Shown: one piece after another, positions 20,780-30,200 of the stretch
Position numbering within the stretch: the first letter of the stretch is position 1
Layout of the letters: every line of letters starts with the position of its first letter
NCBI GenBank assembly: GCA_008000375.1
Contig: SMOI01000127.1
Span: 1-64,000 of the forward strand
Direction: 5' to 3'
Length of the DNA: 64,000 bases
Source: Poteriospumella lacustris
Lineage: Eukaryota; Sar; Chrysophyceae; Chromulinales; Dinobryaceae
The notes under the pieces: model-generated
The model's input: the letters and a program-made list of their open reading frames with translations, nothing else
The model's database searches: none
Told to the model about the DNA's origin: nothing
Made by a program: the position numbers and the translations under genes

Positions 20780-20962
20780 CGTTAGTGCAATGCAGGGTCG
20801 ATATGGTGTCGAACTGTTAAATCAGACTTGGACGGGAGATGTGAAGTCGCTTCGGGATTCAGTACTGGTAGCTATCATTCTTGTTGAATTCACTCAGGGT
20901 CGCCCGATTAATCTTGTACGATAGCAGCAGTATTTACACAAACTCTTAACGGCCAGTCAGTT
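20639..20962. other. Convergent 3' spacer
   Basis: The first 140 bases are the tubulin copy 2 3' untranslated region within the palindrome; the rest is unique. No gene seen. Confidence 0.5.
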
Positions 20963-21721
20963 TTACAAATACAAGTGAGCGGTGCCATCCACCGTGACAC
21001 GTTTGCGCCAGTTCTTGTACACATCTGAGTCTAATGATGGTGAAATAGTGAGACCTACTCCCGCACTAATAAGCTTCGAAATATCATAAATACTTGTCGC
21101 CGTGGAAAGAAGATCTTCTTTCTCGACGTCGTACAACAACACTGCAGCAGGAATCTGTTGCACTTGGGCGGAATTGAGTGTTGCTGCCGCCATAGAGTGC
21201 AAGAAATACCCTTGCGGTAATGCTTGATACTTGTTGAACGATTCAATCAACTCATCGTTAGCTCCCGTGCTGACACGGAGAATGCCAGCCGGGGCTCTTT
21301 TGTTGAGGAAACTGCTGTTGAAAGATTTTGTCTGAACGTACACAATGCGCTTCGTCGTTGGACGACAAAGCTCGCCGAGGAACTCGAAGCTCGCCTGTTC
21401 GAATGTAGTCTTGCTCATCCGCACAAACAGAGTTGACAGTGAATTGGAAATACTCAGTTCTCCCACCGCAATGTGTTCTCGTCGGTGCTGCTGAGGATTC
21501 CCGAAATGTAGTCGGATTTCACCGATCAACTCCGCATCCGATGCCAAAGAATCTTCTACTATAGAACCAAATCTATCGCCTAGGACAACTACCGTATCGT
21601 AGTTGTGAGAAGATCCTTTCCAGTGGATTCTGATATGGTCCTGAGAATCGGTGGGGGATGTCGGCAAGCCGTACATCATCATTCCAGCTGAAGCTTCCGC
21701 TGCAAAGTCGATTTCCGCCAT
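20963..21721 (-). CDS. Hypothetical protein, weakly like proteasome assembly chaperone 1
   Basis: 252 residues, single exon, ATG at 21721. It has an alternating hydrophobic core (DTVVVLGDRFG, KRIVYVQTKSFN) without transmembrane segments or signal peptide, so it is cytosolic or nuclear. A C-terminal block (QIPAAVLLYDVEKEDLL with a following helix and a lysine-containing VYKNWRKRV end) resembles the LPAAVLSY region of PAC1/PSMG1, which helps build the 20S proteasome alpha ring. The match is short and from memory, so the function is only suggested. It diverges from the sugar transporter. Confidence 0.5.
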   Translation of the reverse strand: MAEIDFAAEASAGMMMYGLPTSPTDSQDHIRIHWKGSSHNYDTVVVLGDRFGSIVEDSLASDAELIGEIRLHFGNPQQHRREHIAVGELSISNSLSTLFVRMSKTTFEQASFEFLGELCRPTTKRIVYVQTKSFNSSFLNKRAPAGILRVSTGANDELIESFNKYQALPQGYFLHSMAAATLNSAQVQQIPAAVLLYDVEKEDLLSTATSIYDISKLISAGVGLTISPSLDSDVYKNWRKRVTVDGTAHLYL

Positions 21722-22222
21722 TTCAATCCTCTGCTTCTTCGTCGATTATAAACCAAAAAAGGGCCTAGTCACTTTTCTGAATGGTTGACCTCGTTTAGAA
21801 CGAAACAATAGAAGGTGAATGACGAAGGAAGAAGATGAGAAGAATGCGATAGAAACATGGGGTGTGATAGTCATAGAAAGTGGGTATTTCTATGCCTCTG
21901 GTATTGCTTGGGTGGGTGCAGTTGGGTTGGTCTGTGTACTGCTCGCCAAACGAGGTGAAATTTTGGCGGAGCCGTCTGCTGCTGGTGGAAATGCGACAGG
22001 CGGACAGATATGTACTTTCCTTCGGGTTGTCTTGACGTAAAAATTTCGGGACTGCAAGCAAGATCTATACATCCACAAAAATCGAAGCGATTTGTAGTCT
22101 TGCGTGGTGCTGGGGTCAAAGAGCATTCAATATTGCATTACTTCTGCATATTTTTCAAAGGTTTGAGCAAAGTTTGATCCTTGCAGTTGGATTCGTTTCT
22201 TCTCTTTGGTTGATCGTACACC
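21722..22222. promoter_or_regulatory. Divergent intergenic region before the sugar transporter
   Basis: 501 bases between two divergent starts. Short open frames on both strands lack protein character. No specific motif identified. Confidence 0.4.
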
Positions 22223-24313
22223 ATGAAGTACTTCTCTTCTGACGATGAAGGCAAAGACGGTTATGAGGAAATTAAGCCTCTGATGTCTACCGAAAACTCT
22301 TCCCGTGTTTCATCCAGCACTGCTCATTCCTCGCTGTTTGATGACGGTGAAGATGGTTCGTACAGCCCACTGTCCGCTTTCCTCATCTTCTTTTTTCCTG
22401 CGCTGGGTGGTTTGCTTTTTGGATACGACATTGGTGCAACCAGTGCTGTGCTGACACAATTGACCGACAGCGGGACTTCTGGTGTATCTTGGACATCGAC
22501 AGTCTCCGACAGCAGTCTTTTGCAAGGTTTCATCACGTCTATTGGCATGTTTGGTGCCCTTCTGGGCAGTTTAACTTGCTTCAAAATTGCCGATGATCTT
22601 GGTCGTCGGCGTACGTTAATCATCGCATCAATATTCTTCATCATCGGCAGTTCCATCGAGTACATCTCTGGTCATTCGTCCTTCTCCGCCTCTACGGGCA
22701 TTTCGTTGTTGTTGCTGGGACGTATCGTCTATGGATATGCGTGTGGGTTTGCGATGCATGGTGCACCCGCGTATATCGGTGAAATGGCACCCCCTCAGAT
22801 TCGCGGCGTCTTGATTTCATTGAAAGAAGTCTTCATCGTCTTGGGCATGTTGCTGGGTTACTCGATCGGATACGCCTTCTCGTACCGTGTGGGCGGCTGG
22901 CGCGTCACTTACTTCTGGGCAGTCGCACCCGCCATCATTATGCTGTACGGTATGTGGAACCTGCCGTATTCGGCGCGTTGGTTGGCATTGCAAGGTCGTG
23001 TGAGTGAGGCGAAGGACGCCATGCGCTTCGTCATTCCGGAATTACCCATCGCCGAAGTGGAAGCGTTACGTGAATTGGCGTTGCAAAGCTCGATGCGTCG
23101 TGCAGAGAATCGTCCCGAGTCGTTAGCCGAAGATTGGCGTCGTTTCCGTGCACCGAATATCTTCCCCGCGTTGGTGGCGGGCATTGGGCTCGTCATTTTC
23201 CAACAAATCTCCGGCCAACCTTCGGTCCTGTACTACGCGGATTCCTTGTTTGAAGACGTGGGCATGGATTTAAGTGCGTCGATCTTGATCGCGGCGTGGA
23301 AATTGATTGCGACGTCGATTGCGACGGTGACGGTCGACAAATACGGGCGCAAGACGTTGTTGATGTGGGGATGTAGCCTCATGTTTGTGGCCTTGGTCAT
23401 TCTCACGATCGCGTTCATGTTTCCGTATACCTCCGCCGAGACGTGCAATGATTACACCAGCAGTGACTCGTGTCCCAGCAGCGACGGCTGTTCGTGGGCG
23501 TCGAGTTGTGATTCGACGTGTTTGGCGTCGGGGCAAGCGGACAACGATTGTGACTGTTGCGGTGCCTCCTTCGACCTGCACAAGGACGTGTTGCTCTTTG
23601 CGCTCTTCGTCTACATCGGCGGGTATCAAATCGGCTTCGGTCCCATTTCTTGGTTGATGATCAGTGAGATTTTCCCGTTGGAAGTGCGTGGCAAGGCGGT
23701 GTCGATGGCGGTCGTGATGAATTTCTTTTGGAACACGGTCATGACGCTGCTGTTCCCCGTCGAATTGGAGTACCTGGGCTCGTCGCTGACCTTCTTCCTG
23801 TACACGGTCATCATTTGCTTCGCGATTTATTTCATTCTGCGCCACGTGCCCGAGACGAAAGGCATGACGCTGGAGGAGATCGAAGCGTATTTCATGTCGC
23901 TGGGTGGCGATCACGGCGCGACCGTCGTCGGTGTCGATGGGAAGAAAATGGCCAGCGGCGGTGGCGGTGGCGGTGGCGGCGGCGGCGGTGGTGGTGGCGG
24001 TGGCGGCGGTGGAGGAGGAGACAGAGCGACCGCCGAAGCACGAGTGTATACAGGTTTGACGGGGGAACCGGCCACAATGGATGAAATGACGTTCCACACC
24101 TATCAACAGCAGCAACAGCAACAAGACCAGACGTCAGTGAGCAGCGGTGGCCATGGATCCGCACCACGTACGCCACGACGAGACGGCGCTTCGCACCATG
24201 GCAGTCGAGACAGTTTGCATTCGATCGGTACCGGTTTGACGACGGCCTCTCCCCAAGCGACGCCGCGGTCGGCGTTGAAGAAAAGCCGCGATGACCTACG
24301 CGCCTTGCTATAA
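22223..24313 (+). CDS. MFS sugar transporter with Cys-rich loop and Gly-rich tail
   Basis: 696 residues, single exon, ATG at 22223 in a good context (ACCATGA). It belongs to the sugar porter family (GLUT/HXT type): TM1 with FFPALGGLLFGYDIGATSA, the intracellular DLGRRRTL, RIVYGYACGFAMHGAPAYIGE, GRKTLL after TM8, the QQISGQPSVLYY sugar-binding helix TM7, FGPISWLMISEIFPLEVRG and the closing VPETKGMTLEEIE. It should move hexoses or polyols across the plasma or an internal membrane by facilitated or proton-coupled transport. Unusual additions are an eight-Cys extracellular loop at about 412-450 between TM9 and TM10 and a roughly 135-residue tail with a run of about 22 Gly, then Gln repeats and phospho-site-like Ser. 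No plastid address. Confidence 0.95.
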   Translation: MKYFSSDDEGKDGYEEIKPLMSTENSSRVSSSTAHSSLFDDGEDGSYSPLSAFLIFFFPALGGLLFGYDIGATSAVLTQLTDSGTSGVSWTSTVSDSSLLQGFITSIGMFGALLGSLTCFKIADDLGRRRTLIIASIFFIIGSSIEYISGHSSFSASTGISLLLLGRIVYGYACGFAMHGAPAYIGEMAPPQIRGVLISLKEVFIVLGMLLGYSIGYAFSYRVGGWRVTYFWAVAPAIIMLYGMWNLPYSARWLALQGRVSEAKDAMRFVIPELPIAEVEALRELALQSSMRRAENRPESLAEDWRRFRAPNIFPALVAGIGLVIFQQISGQPSVLYYADSLFEDVGMDLSASILIAAWKLIATSIATVTVDKYGRKTLLMWGCSLMFVALVILTIAFMFPYTSAETCNDYTSSDSCPSSDGCSWASSCDSTCLASGQADNDCDCCGASFDLHKDVLLFALFVYIGGYQIGFGPISWLMISEIFPLEVRGKAVSMAVVMNFFWNTVMTLLFPVELEYLGSSLTFFLYTVIICFAIYFILRHVPETKGMTLEEIEAYFMSLGGDHGATVVGVDGKKMASGGGGGGGGGGGGGGGGGGGGGDRATAEARVYTGLTGEPATMDEMTFHTYQQQQQQQDQTSVSSGGHGSAPRTPRRDGASHHGSRDSLHSIGTGLTTASPQATPRSALKKSRDDLRALL
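23954..24020 (+). repeat. GGC/GGT polyglycine-coding tract
   Basis: About 22 consecutive glycine codons, alternating GGC and GGT, within the transporter tail. Confidence 0.9.
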
Positions 24314-24502
24314 CTATAACGTGTGCCCTGTGTGCGTCTCGTGTGGCGTCTCGTGTGTGGCTTCTTGTCGTGTGTAGCCGTGTGTCGCGTGACCCATCTC
24401 GTTCTCTGTCGCTCTGTCTCGTCTCTGTATCTCTCACTCTCCTGTGTCGCATCTGTGTCAACGATCCACCAATCCTCTTCTACGTCTACGCTTACGTCTC
24501 CT

Positions 24503-24558
<56 letters not shown>

Positions 24559-25352
24559 TCTCCCGTGCCCGTGTCATTGATTGCCTTTGTACACCTCTCT
24601 CTGTGTGCGTGTGGGTGTCGCATCGCTGTGGCTGTGTCCAGTTTTGTTTGGCTCTTTTCACTGTTTGTTAGTCGTTTGGTCGTTTGGAGGTGAACGGCGC
24701 ACGAGTGACTGTACCCCGCTTGTTGCTCGTGCGACTGGGTGTTCCCGTTCCACTGGCCAATGCTTTGTTCTTGTTCTTTATAAATCCAACACATCTCGCA
24801 CGTTGTAAAATGTAAATGGCTACAAAACAAATAGAAAACAAATAAGTCTGTCGTCTATCTCTCTTCCCGTGTCACCCCCCCCCCTGGCGGGTGTGTCCCA
24901 TCGAGTGTTTCCCATCATTAACAGATTCTGCCGTATACAAGGGGAAGCCCCCGTGGTAAGCGGAAAGGTCTATATACCATATAGCTTTGGACGAACGCGT
25001 TACCACTGGGGGGGGGGGGGCTTTCCCTTTGTTAGCCAGATGCCCCCAGTGTATTCGCACTCACTGGTACACCTACTGCCACACCTGCACTGCCGAGTGC
25101 CGCGCATCAATGCCTTCCCATCTTGACCATGTCCCAGCTGACACCGCCACCCGCCACAGCCACCGCCGCAACCCAGATGCTGGACATCTGTGTCCTCTGT
25201 ACACGAATCCACTCCCGCCTCCCGCCTCGATGCAATCGAAAGATACCAAGAAACCAATTGCTGTTCATTGTAAACCAATGAAGTAAAACCAATACTCTGC
25301 AGTATTCCTATGAGAACCGTATCGTCTTAAGACACTTGCTGTACAGTTGACC
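24314..25352. other. Intergenic, low-complexity, with microsatellite and homopolymers
   Basis: The first 500 bases are GT- and TC-rich 3' sequence of the transporter. A (TCG)n run spans about 24503-24558. A C10 tract (24875-24884) and a G13 tract (25008-25020) face each other across 123 bases. The final 300 bases should hold the DUF285 copy 2 promoter. No gene seen. Confidence 0.55.
24503..24558 (+). repeat. (TCG)n microsatellite, about 18 units
   Basis: Uninterrupted trinucleotide run downstream of the sugar transporter stop codon, outside any supported reading frame. Confidence 0.95.
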
Positions 25353-26282
25353 ATGTCCAACCCCACAGATGAAACCGGTCGTACTCAACGTCGACTCACC
25401 GTGGTATTGGACTTGTGTTTGCATCGTGTGGTGAGTGAGCAATGTGGGGGCCGCATCTTGCCGTTTGGCGTACGGCAAATGATCAAGGAGTATGCCTTTG
25501 TGAAGTTCGACAACGGCACGATACGACAGGCGGTGCAGTTGTGGTGTGACGACCGAGCGATGGCGTTACAACGGTACGGGGATATCAACGATTGGGACGT
25601 AAGGAAAGTCACGGATATGTCTGGGCTCTTTTCTGATACCAACTTCAATGATCGTATCGACCGTTGGGACGTGCGGAACGTCACATCGATGGAAGGCATG
25701 TTTTTCTATGCGAGTGACTTCAACCAGCCGTTGGACACGTGGGATGTGCGTCAGGTGACGACGATGAAAAGCTTGTTTCGTAGTGCCACGTCGTTTGACC
25801 AGCCGTTATCCACGTGGGACGTTAGTCGTGTTACCAATATGCAGTTAATGTTTACTGCTGCCGAATCATTTAACCAGCCACTGGACACGTGGAATGTCAG
25901 CCAGGTGGCGGACATAACTTGCATATTCTCCCGCGCCTCGTCGTTCAATCAGTCCCTGTTAACATGGGACGTCGGTCGAGTAACCGATATGTCTGGTATG
26001 TTCGATGGAGCGAAGTCATTCAACCAGCCACTGGACACATGGGAAGTGAGTCAGGTGACCGATATGAGTTATATGTTTAGCAAAGCCGCGTCGTTCAACC
26101 AGCCGTTGTCTACGTGGGACGTGGGTCAGGTGATCAATATGAGTGCGATGTTTTGGGGGGCCTCGTCGTTTAACCAGCCACTGGACACGTGGGATATGCG
26201 TCGTGTTCGGTATGTGCGAGATATGTTTAATGGAGCGACGTCATTTCAACAGTCGTTGCCAGCGCCGTTACAAAGACCGTAG
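25353..26282 (+). CDS. DUF285 (BspA-like) repeat protein, copy 2
   Basis: 309 residues from the ATG at 25353 (MSNPTDETGRTQ). It has the same layout as copy 1: an N-terminal module (LCLHRVVSEQCGGRILPFGVRQMIKEYA, residues about 20-48, and LWCDDRAMALQRYGDINDWD) and then about nine DUF285 repeats such as FNQPLDTWDVRQVTTMKSLF. There is no signal peptide, which argues that copy 1 also begins at the equivalent Met. The repeats should stack as a curved recognition surface. Copies 1 and 2 face opposite ways 22 kb apart. Ligand and location are unknown. Confidence 0.85.
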   Translation: MSNPTDETGRTQRRLTVVLDLCLHRVVSEQCGGRILPFGVRQMIKEYAFVKFDNGTIRQAVQLWCDDRAMALQRYGDINDWDVRKVTDMSGLFSDTNFNDRIDRWDVRNVTSMEGMFFYASDFNQPLDTWDVRQVTTMKSLFRSATSFDQPLSTWDVSRVTNMQLMFTAAESFNQPLDTWNVSQVADITCIFSRASSFNQSLLTWDVGRVTDMSGMFDGAKSFNQPLDTWEVSQVTDMSYMFSKAASFNQPLSTWDVGQVINMSAMFWGASSFNQPLDTWDMRRVRYVRDMFNGATSFQQSLPAPLQRP

Positions 26283-27218
26283 TAGCACAAACGGCCTTGG
26301 AGCGCTACGGGGATGTGGGCATATGGTGCGGGTGTGACCACGGACACTGATACGACCTCTCCGATATGAACCGCGACGGTGGTTCAACAGTCAGTGTCAG
26401 AGGAAGGACAACGGAGACGGGCGGATGGTCGACGAGCGAGCGAGTGCGTGCTTGCGAGTGAGCGATAAGGTTCACGCCCTGAGTAGTCGTAGCTCGTCAT
26501 TGTCGGACGTAATCACTCGGTAACATTTGATTATCTATCCTCTGATTGGTGGTTCATGTGGCTCATATATCCGGTCTAGGCGAACAACCCTGTTGACGAG
26601 CGGACACGATTGGTCTGTTTTAGTTCCAATCTGTGATTGATTGGAGAGGGGTCCGTGTCTGTTCCAAGTCCTGTCCGCGTTTTGCAGTTGGTTTTGTGCC
26701 TGCAAGTTCTCGTCGATGGCAGATGTGCCCGTGTTTGCCGTATGGGGGGTGGCTTTCCCCTTGTGAGTCCCAGATTCCATCGGCAGCGATGCGTAGTCAT
26801 CGGTCGTAGCGTTCATTCAGGGAAGTGTAAAGTACTGGCTGTGCTACATACCGCGCTCATCTGTTCGTATCTCCCTATAACAGAGACAGCCTCTGCTGGG
26901 GGATGCACACGCCCCATCATGTACACTACAGTCGTATAGCACGTGGGTATCGACCGAACACCCTCGTCGGCTGAGGTGAACCACCATGGAGCCGATCGAT
27001 GACCGATGACCGATGATCGATGATCGATGCTGTCACTCTCGTGACAGTGCTTCATCAGCTCCATAGCCCCCGCCCTAAGCCCCCGCCCCCAACCCCAATC
27101 GTCGTGGGTTATACAACAACAGCAACATACTATATTCATCAATTCTTTACAGGCGGCAGCAACATGCAGCAAACTGCTGCGACGGGTCAGACGTGCTTCC
27201 GCACGGCCATGGCTCCTT
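26283..27218. other. Intergenic, 936 bases, no gene seen
   Basis: Convergent spacer between DUF285 copy 2 and the EML-family gene. Contains a tandem array of the octamer CGATGA(C/T) at about 26994-27028 and a CCCCCGCCC-rich patch at 27067-27092. Short open frames are not protein-like. Confidence 0.5.
26994..27028 (+). repeat. Short imperfect tandem repeat GATGACC/GATGATC
   Basis: Four or five copies of a 7-base unit (GATGACC, GATGACC, GATGATC, GATGATC, GATGCTG). Confidence 0.75.
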
Positions 27219-30200
27219 TCAACGTCGCGTGGAACTGCCGTGTGTGGCGTTGAGGCCGGTCGCGGAGGCCGTCGTCATTCCGCCCATCGTGCTCCCGCCG
27301 CCGCCATTTCCGATCGCTAGGAAGGGCCCACTGCCCGTAGCGTCCATACCGCCCGCTGTGCCTGGCGCACTGCCCGCCGCGGTACCCGGCCGGACGGCCG
27401 CGTTGCGCGGTGCCAAGGCAAAGTCACCCGCCACACTGCCACGCTCGGTCACCGCCCAGATCATCACGCCGCGATCCTTCTCCCCGATCGACACCACGTA
27501 CCGCCCGTCACAGGTAAACCGCAGTTTGCTCACCGCGCCCACGTGTCCATCTTCTGCATAACGCGCCGAGGACTTGGACAAACAGGGATACCGCGTGATG
27601 CCCACTTGTCCGTTGCGGTTGCCGTAGACCAAATGATCACCCCCGGCCAATCCACCGCGCGTCATGGGCATGCGATGGACACTCGACGGGTCTTTGGAAT
27701 TGCCATCTTCGACGATGCTTTTCTCATCGTCCGGGTGGTACGCCGGCCAAATGCCCTGCACGGGCCACCCAAAGATACACGTCCACGTCTGCCAGAGGAC
27801 ATCGCGTAACTGCGACCCCGCGGTGTAGTGCTGGCCATCAGCGACGTCGAAGAACAAATGTTCGAAGTCTTCTTGGGAATCCGATTGCAGATACAACGAA
27901 TTCGCCGAGAAATCGAAATGACGCACGGTGGCGTTGTGTTTGTCACAGACGCCCTGGAGCTTGTACGAGTCGGATCGGTACAAATAGATCTTGTGGTCCA
28001 TCGAGGCCACGGCGAAGACACGGCCATCGGGAGACCAGTGCGTCTCCGTCAAGAAATGACGCGAGTCCCTATATACATCACAGTCAACCGTCATGGGTCA
28101 GTTCAGCAGTCAATACACACACACCGCACACGACGTACCGTCCTTCATAACGCGGCTTCAACGTCTGGGCATCCAACAAGACAAAGGCGCCATCTTTCCG
28201 TTGCCGTGCACCATCCGACCGACCCCCCAGACCCACAATCAACAAGCCACCGTCCGGGGAATACGCCACACACCGCGTCGTGCAGTCAAACACCGCTTTC
28301 TTCAAGACTTTGTGCTGGGCCACCGACCACACCCGCAGCGTCATGTCGTCCGACACCGTCGCGAACGTGTCGGGATCGTACGGGTGCATGTCCAAGCCGT
28401 GCAATTCGCCCTGGTAGTGGGCCTCCGACAAGAGATTGATGTGCCCCGACAGCACAAAGAGCTCGTAGATCTCGCCACTCGCCATACCCGCCACCATCGA
28501 CAACACCGACGACGCCTTCGGGTTCCGTTCGGACGCGCCGCTGCCCCCCGGTCGCACGGTTTGTACGTCCAAACTACGAATCGTGGACAACAACGGTAAG
28601 ATATCCGCATCGGCGGCGATGGAGAACGACTGCAAATGTTCGAAATCTTGGGTCCAAATCTTGATGATGCCCTCTTTGCCCGCCGTGATGATGTTCAATC
28701 GTTGCTGTTGCTGGGCCGCGGCATTCGCCTGCATCGTCGCCGAGGCGGCCGACGACGTCAACATGCCCGGCGCAAAGTCCTTCGCCGTGGGGCCATAGTG
28801 ATTGACATACGACGCCGCCGTCGTGGTGATCACCGTGACGCCTTTCTCATGGGCGCGAATGATCCGATCCAACGTACGTCCAATCCACACCATCACATGC
28901 CCCGCCGTCGAACCCGTCACAAACTTCTTCCCCACTCGTTGGCCACATAAAATCGTTGGCAATTTCGTCGTTTTCGGGTATTCCGCGTACACCGGGTTGA
29001 TGTTGCTGTAGCCCGCCAAGTTCGCATCGCTCGACACCCAAAACTTCACGTGGAAACGTCCACCGGTCACAAACAAATAATGCTGATTCCCAATGGGCGT
29101 TTCGTAAAACGACGTGAACAAAATCGGGGCCACGTCGCCCTGCGCGGTGTACCACGCGACACACTGCGTACAGCCGTCTTCTTGCCAACTGCCCGACGTG
29201 GACCGCCAAATCGCGATGGATTGTTGCGCTTCGTGATCTCGGCCCAACGACAACAACGTGGTATGATCGGAATTGAACAACAACGAGATGATGCCCCGAC
29301 GATGCATGTTCGGGGTCAAGAGGTTCACCGTTTGACACGTTTGACAGTCCCAAATGTGAATGATCGGGCGTAACGTCTTCTCCGCACTGGCGGCGAAGCT
29401 ACCATCCGACGCGACGGTCAAGGCGCAGACTTCTTTCGTATGTTGACGATAGAAACGCTGACGATTCAGGGCCTTGTGCATCACGACCACGTACCGCGAG
29501 GCCGGGTACACGATTTCTTGGGGGTCGGCGGGGTTGTAGAACAGCGCCTTCCGTGCCAACGACGTTTGATTGTGCGCGAAGACATGTTCCAAGGCCAAGC
29601 GATACCCCAAGGGCTGCCCCGCCGCCGCTTGCAAGCTCAACAGGGCCGGCGAATTCAGCTGGTAATTGCTCGGTTCAATGATGGCGCCGATCCAGGGGCG
29701 CACCGACGTCAACTGCTTCAACTCGTTCGCCATGTTCTCCAACGAATGGGACAGATCCGTATACGACAACATCCAATTCGCGACGTCGTCTTCGTCTTCT
29801 TCCAACAACGTACGCCGATCACTCGTTTGATACGCGACCAATTCTTCGCGGTCGCGGTGATGCCGCCACTGCAAAATGGTTTTGTCTTGTCCCGTGATCG
29901 TGATCAACGCCGCATCGCCCGAGGCAAAGCGAATCCGGGTAATCGGCTGGGAGCCTGCCCAATACTTCTTCCCAATCGCCAGTACGTTCGTGCACGGGTA
30001 GCGATACACTTTCAACCGCCCGAAGTTGTCCCCCGTCACCAGCACTTGCCCATCGTCTTCCCCGCGGAAGGTATTCGACTCACAATACGTGATGTCTTGG
30101 CCATCCCGGTACGGCGACCACACCCCCTGCGTATTCCATTCCATCGAGCAATTCTGCGTCGCCCACGTCACGTCGCGTAAACGCGCCGCCGACGGGATAA

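Noticed and set aside
24880-26800. Similar GGGG-CTTTCCC-TTGT segments on both sides of DUF285 copy 2 (about 25015 and 26745), suggesting a mobile element
   Set aside because: The match is about 20 bases with mismatches, there is no terminal inverted repeat, target duplication or transposase, and G-rich tracts inflate similarity.
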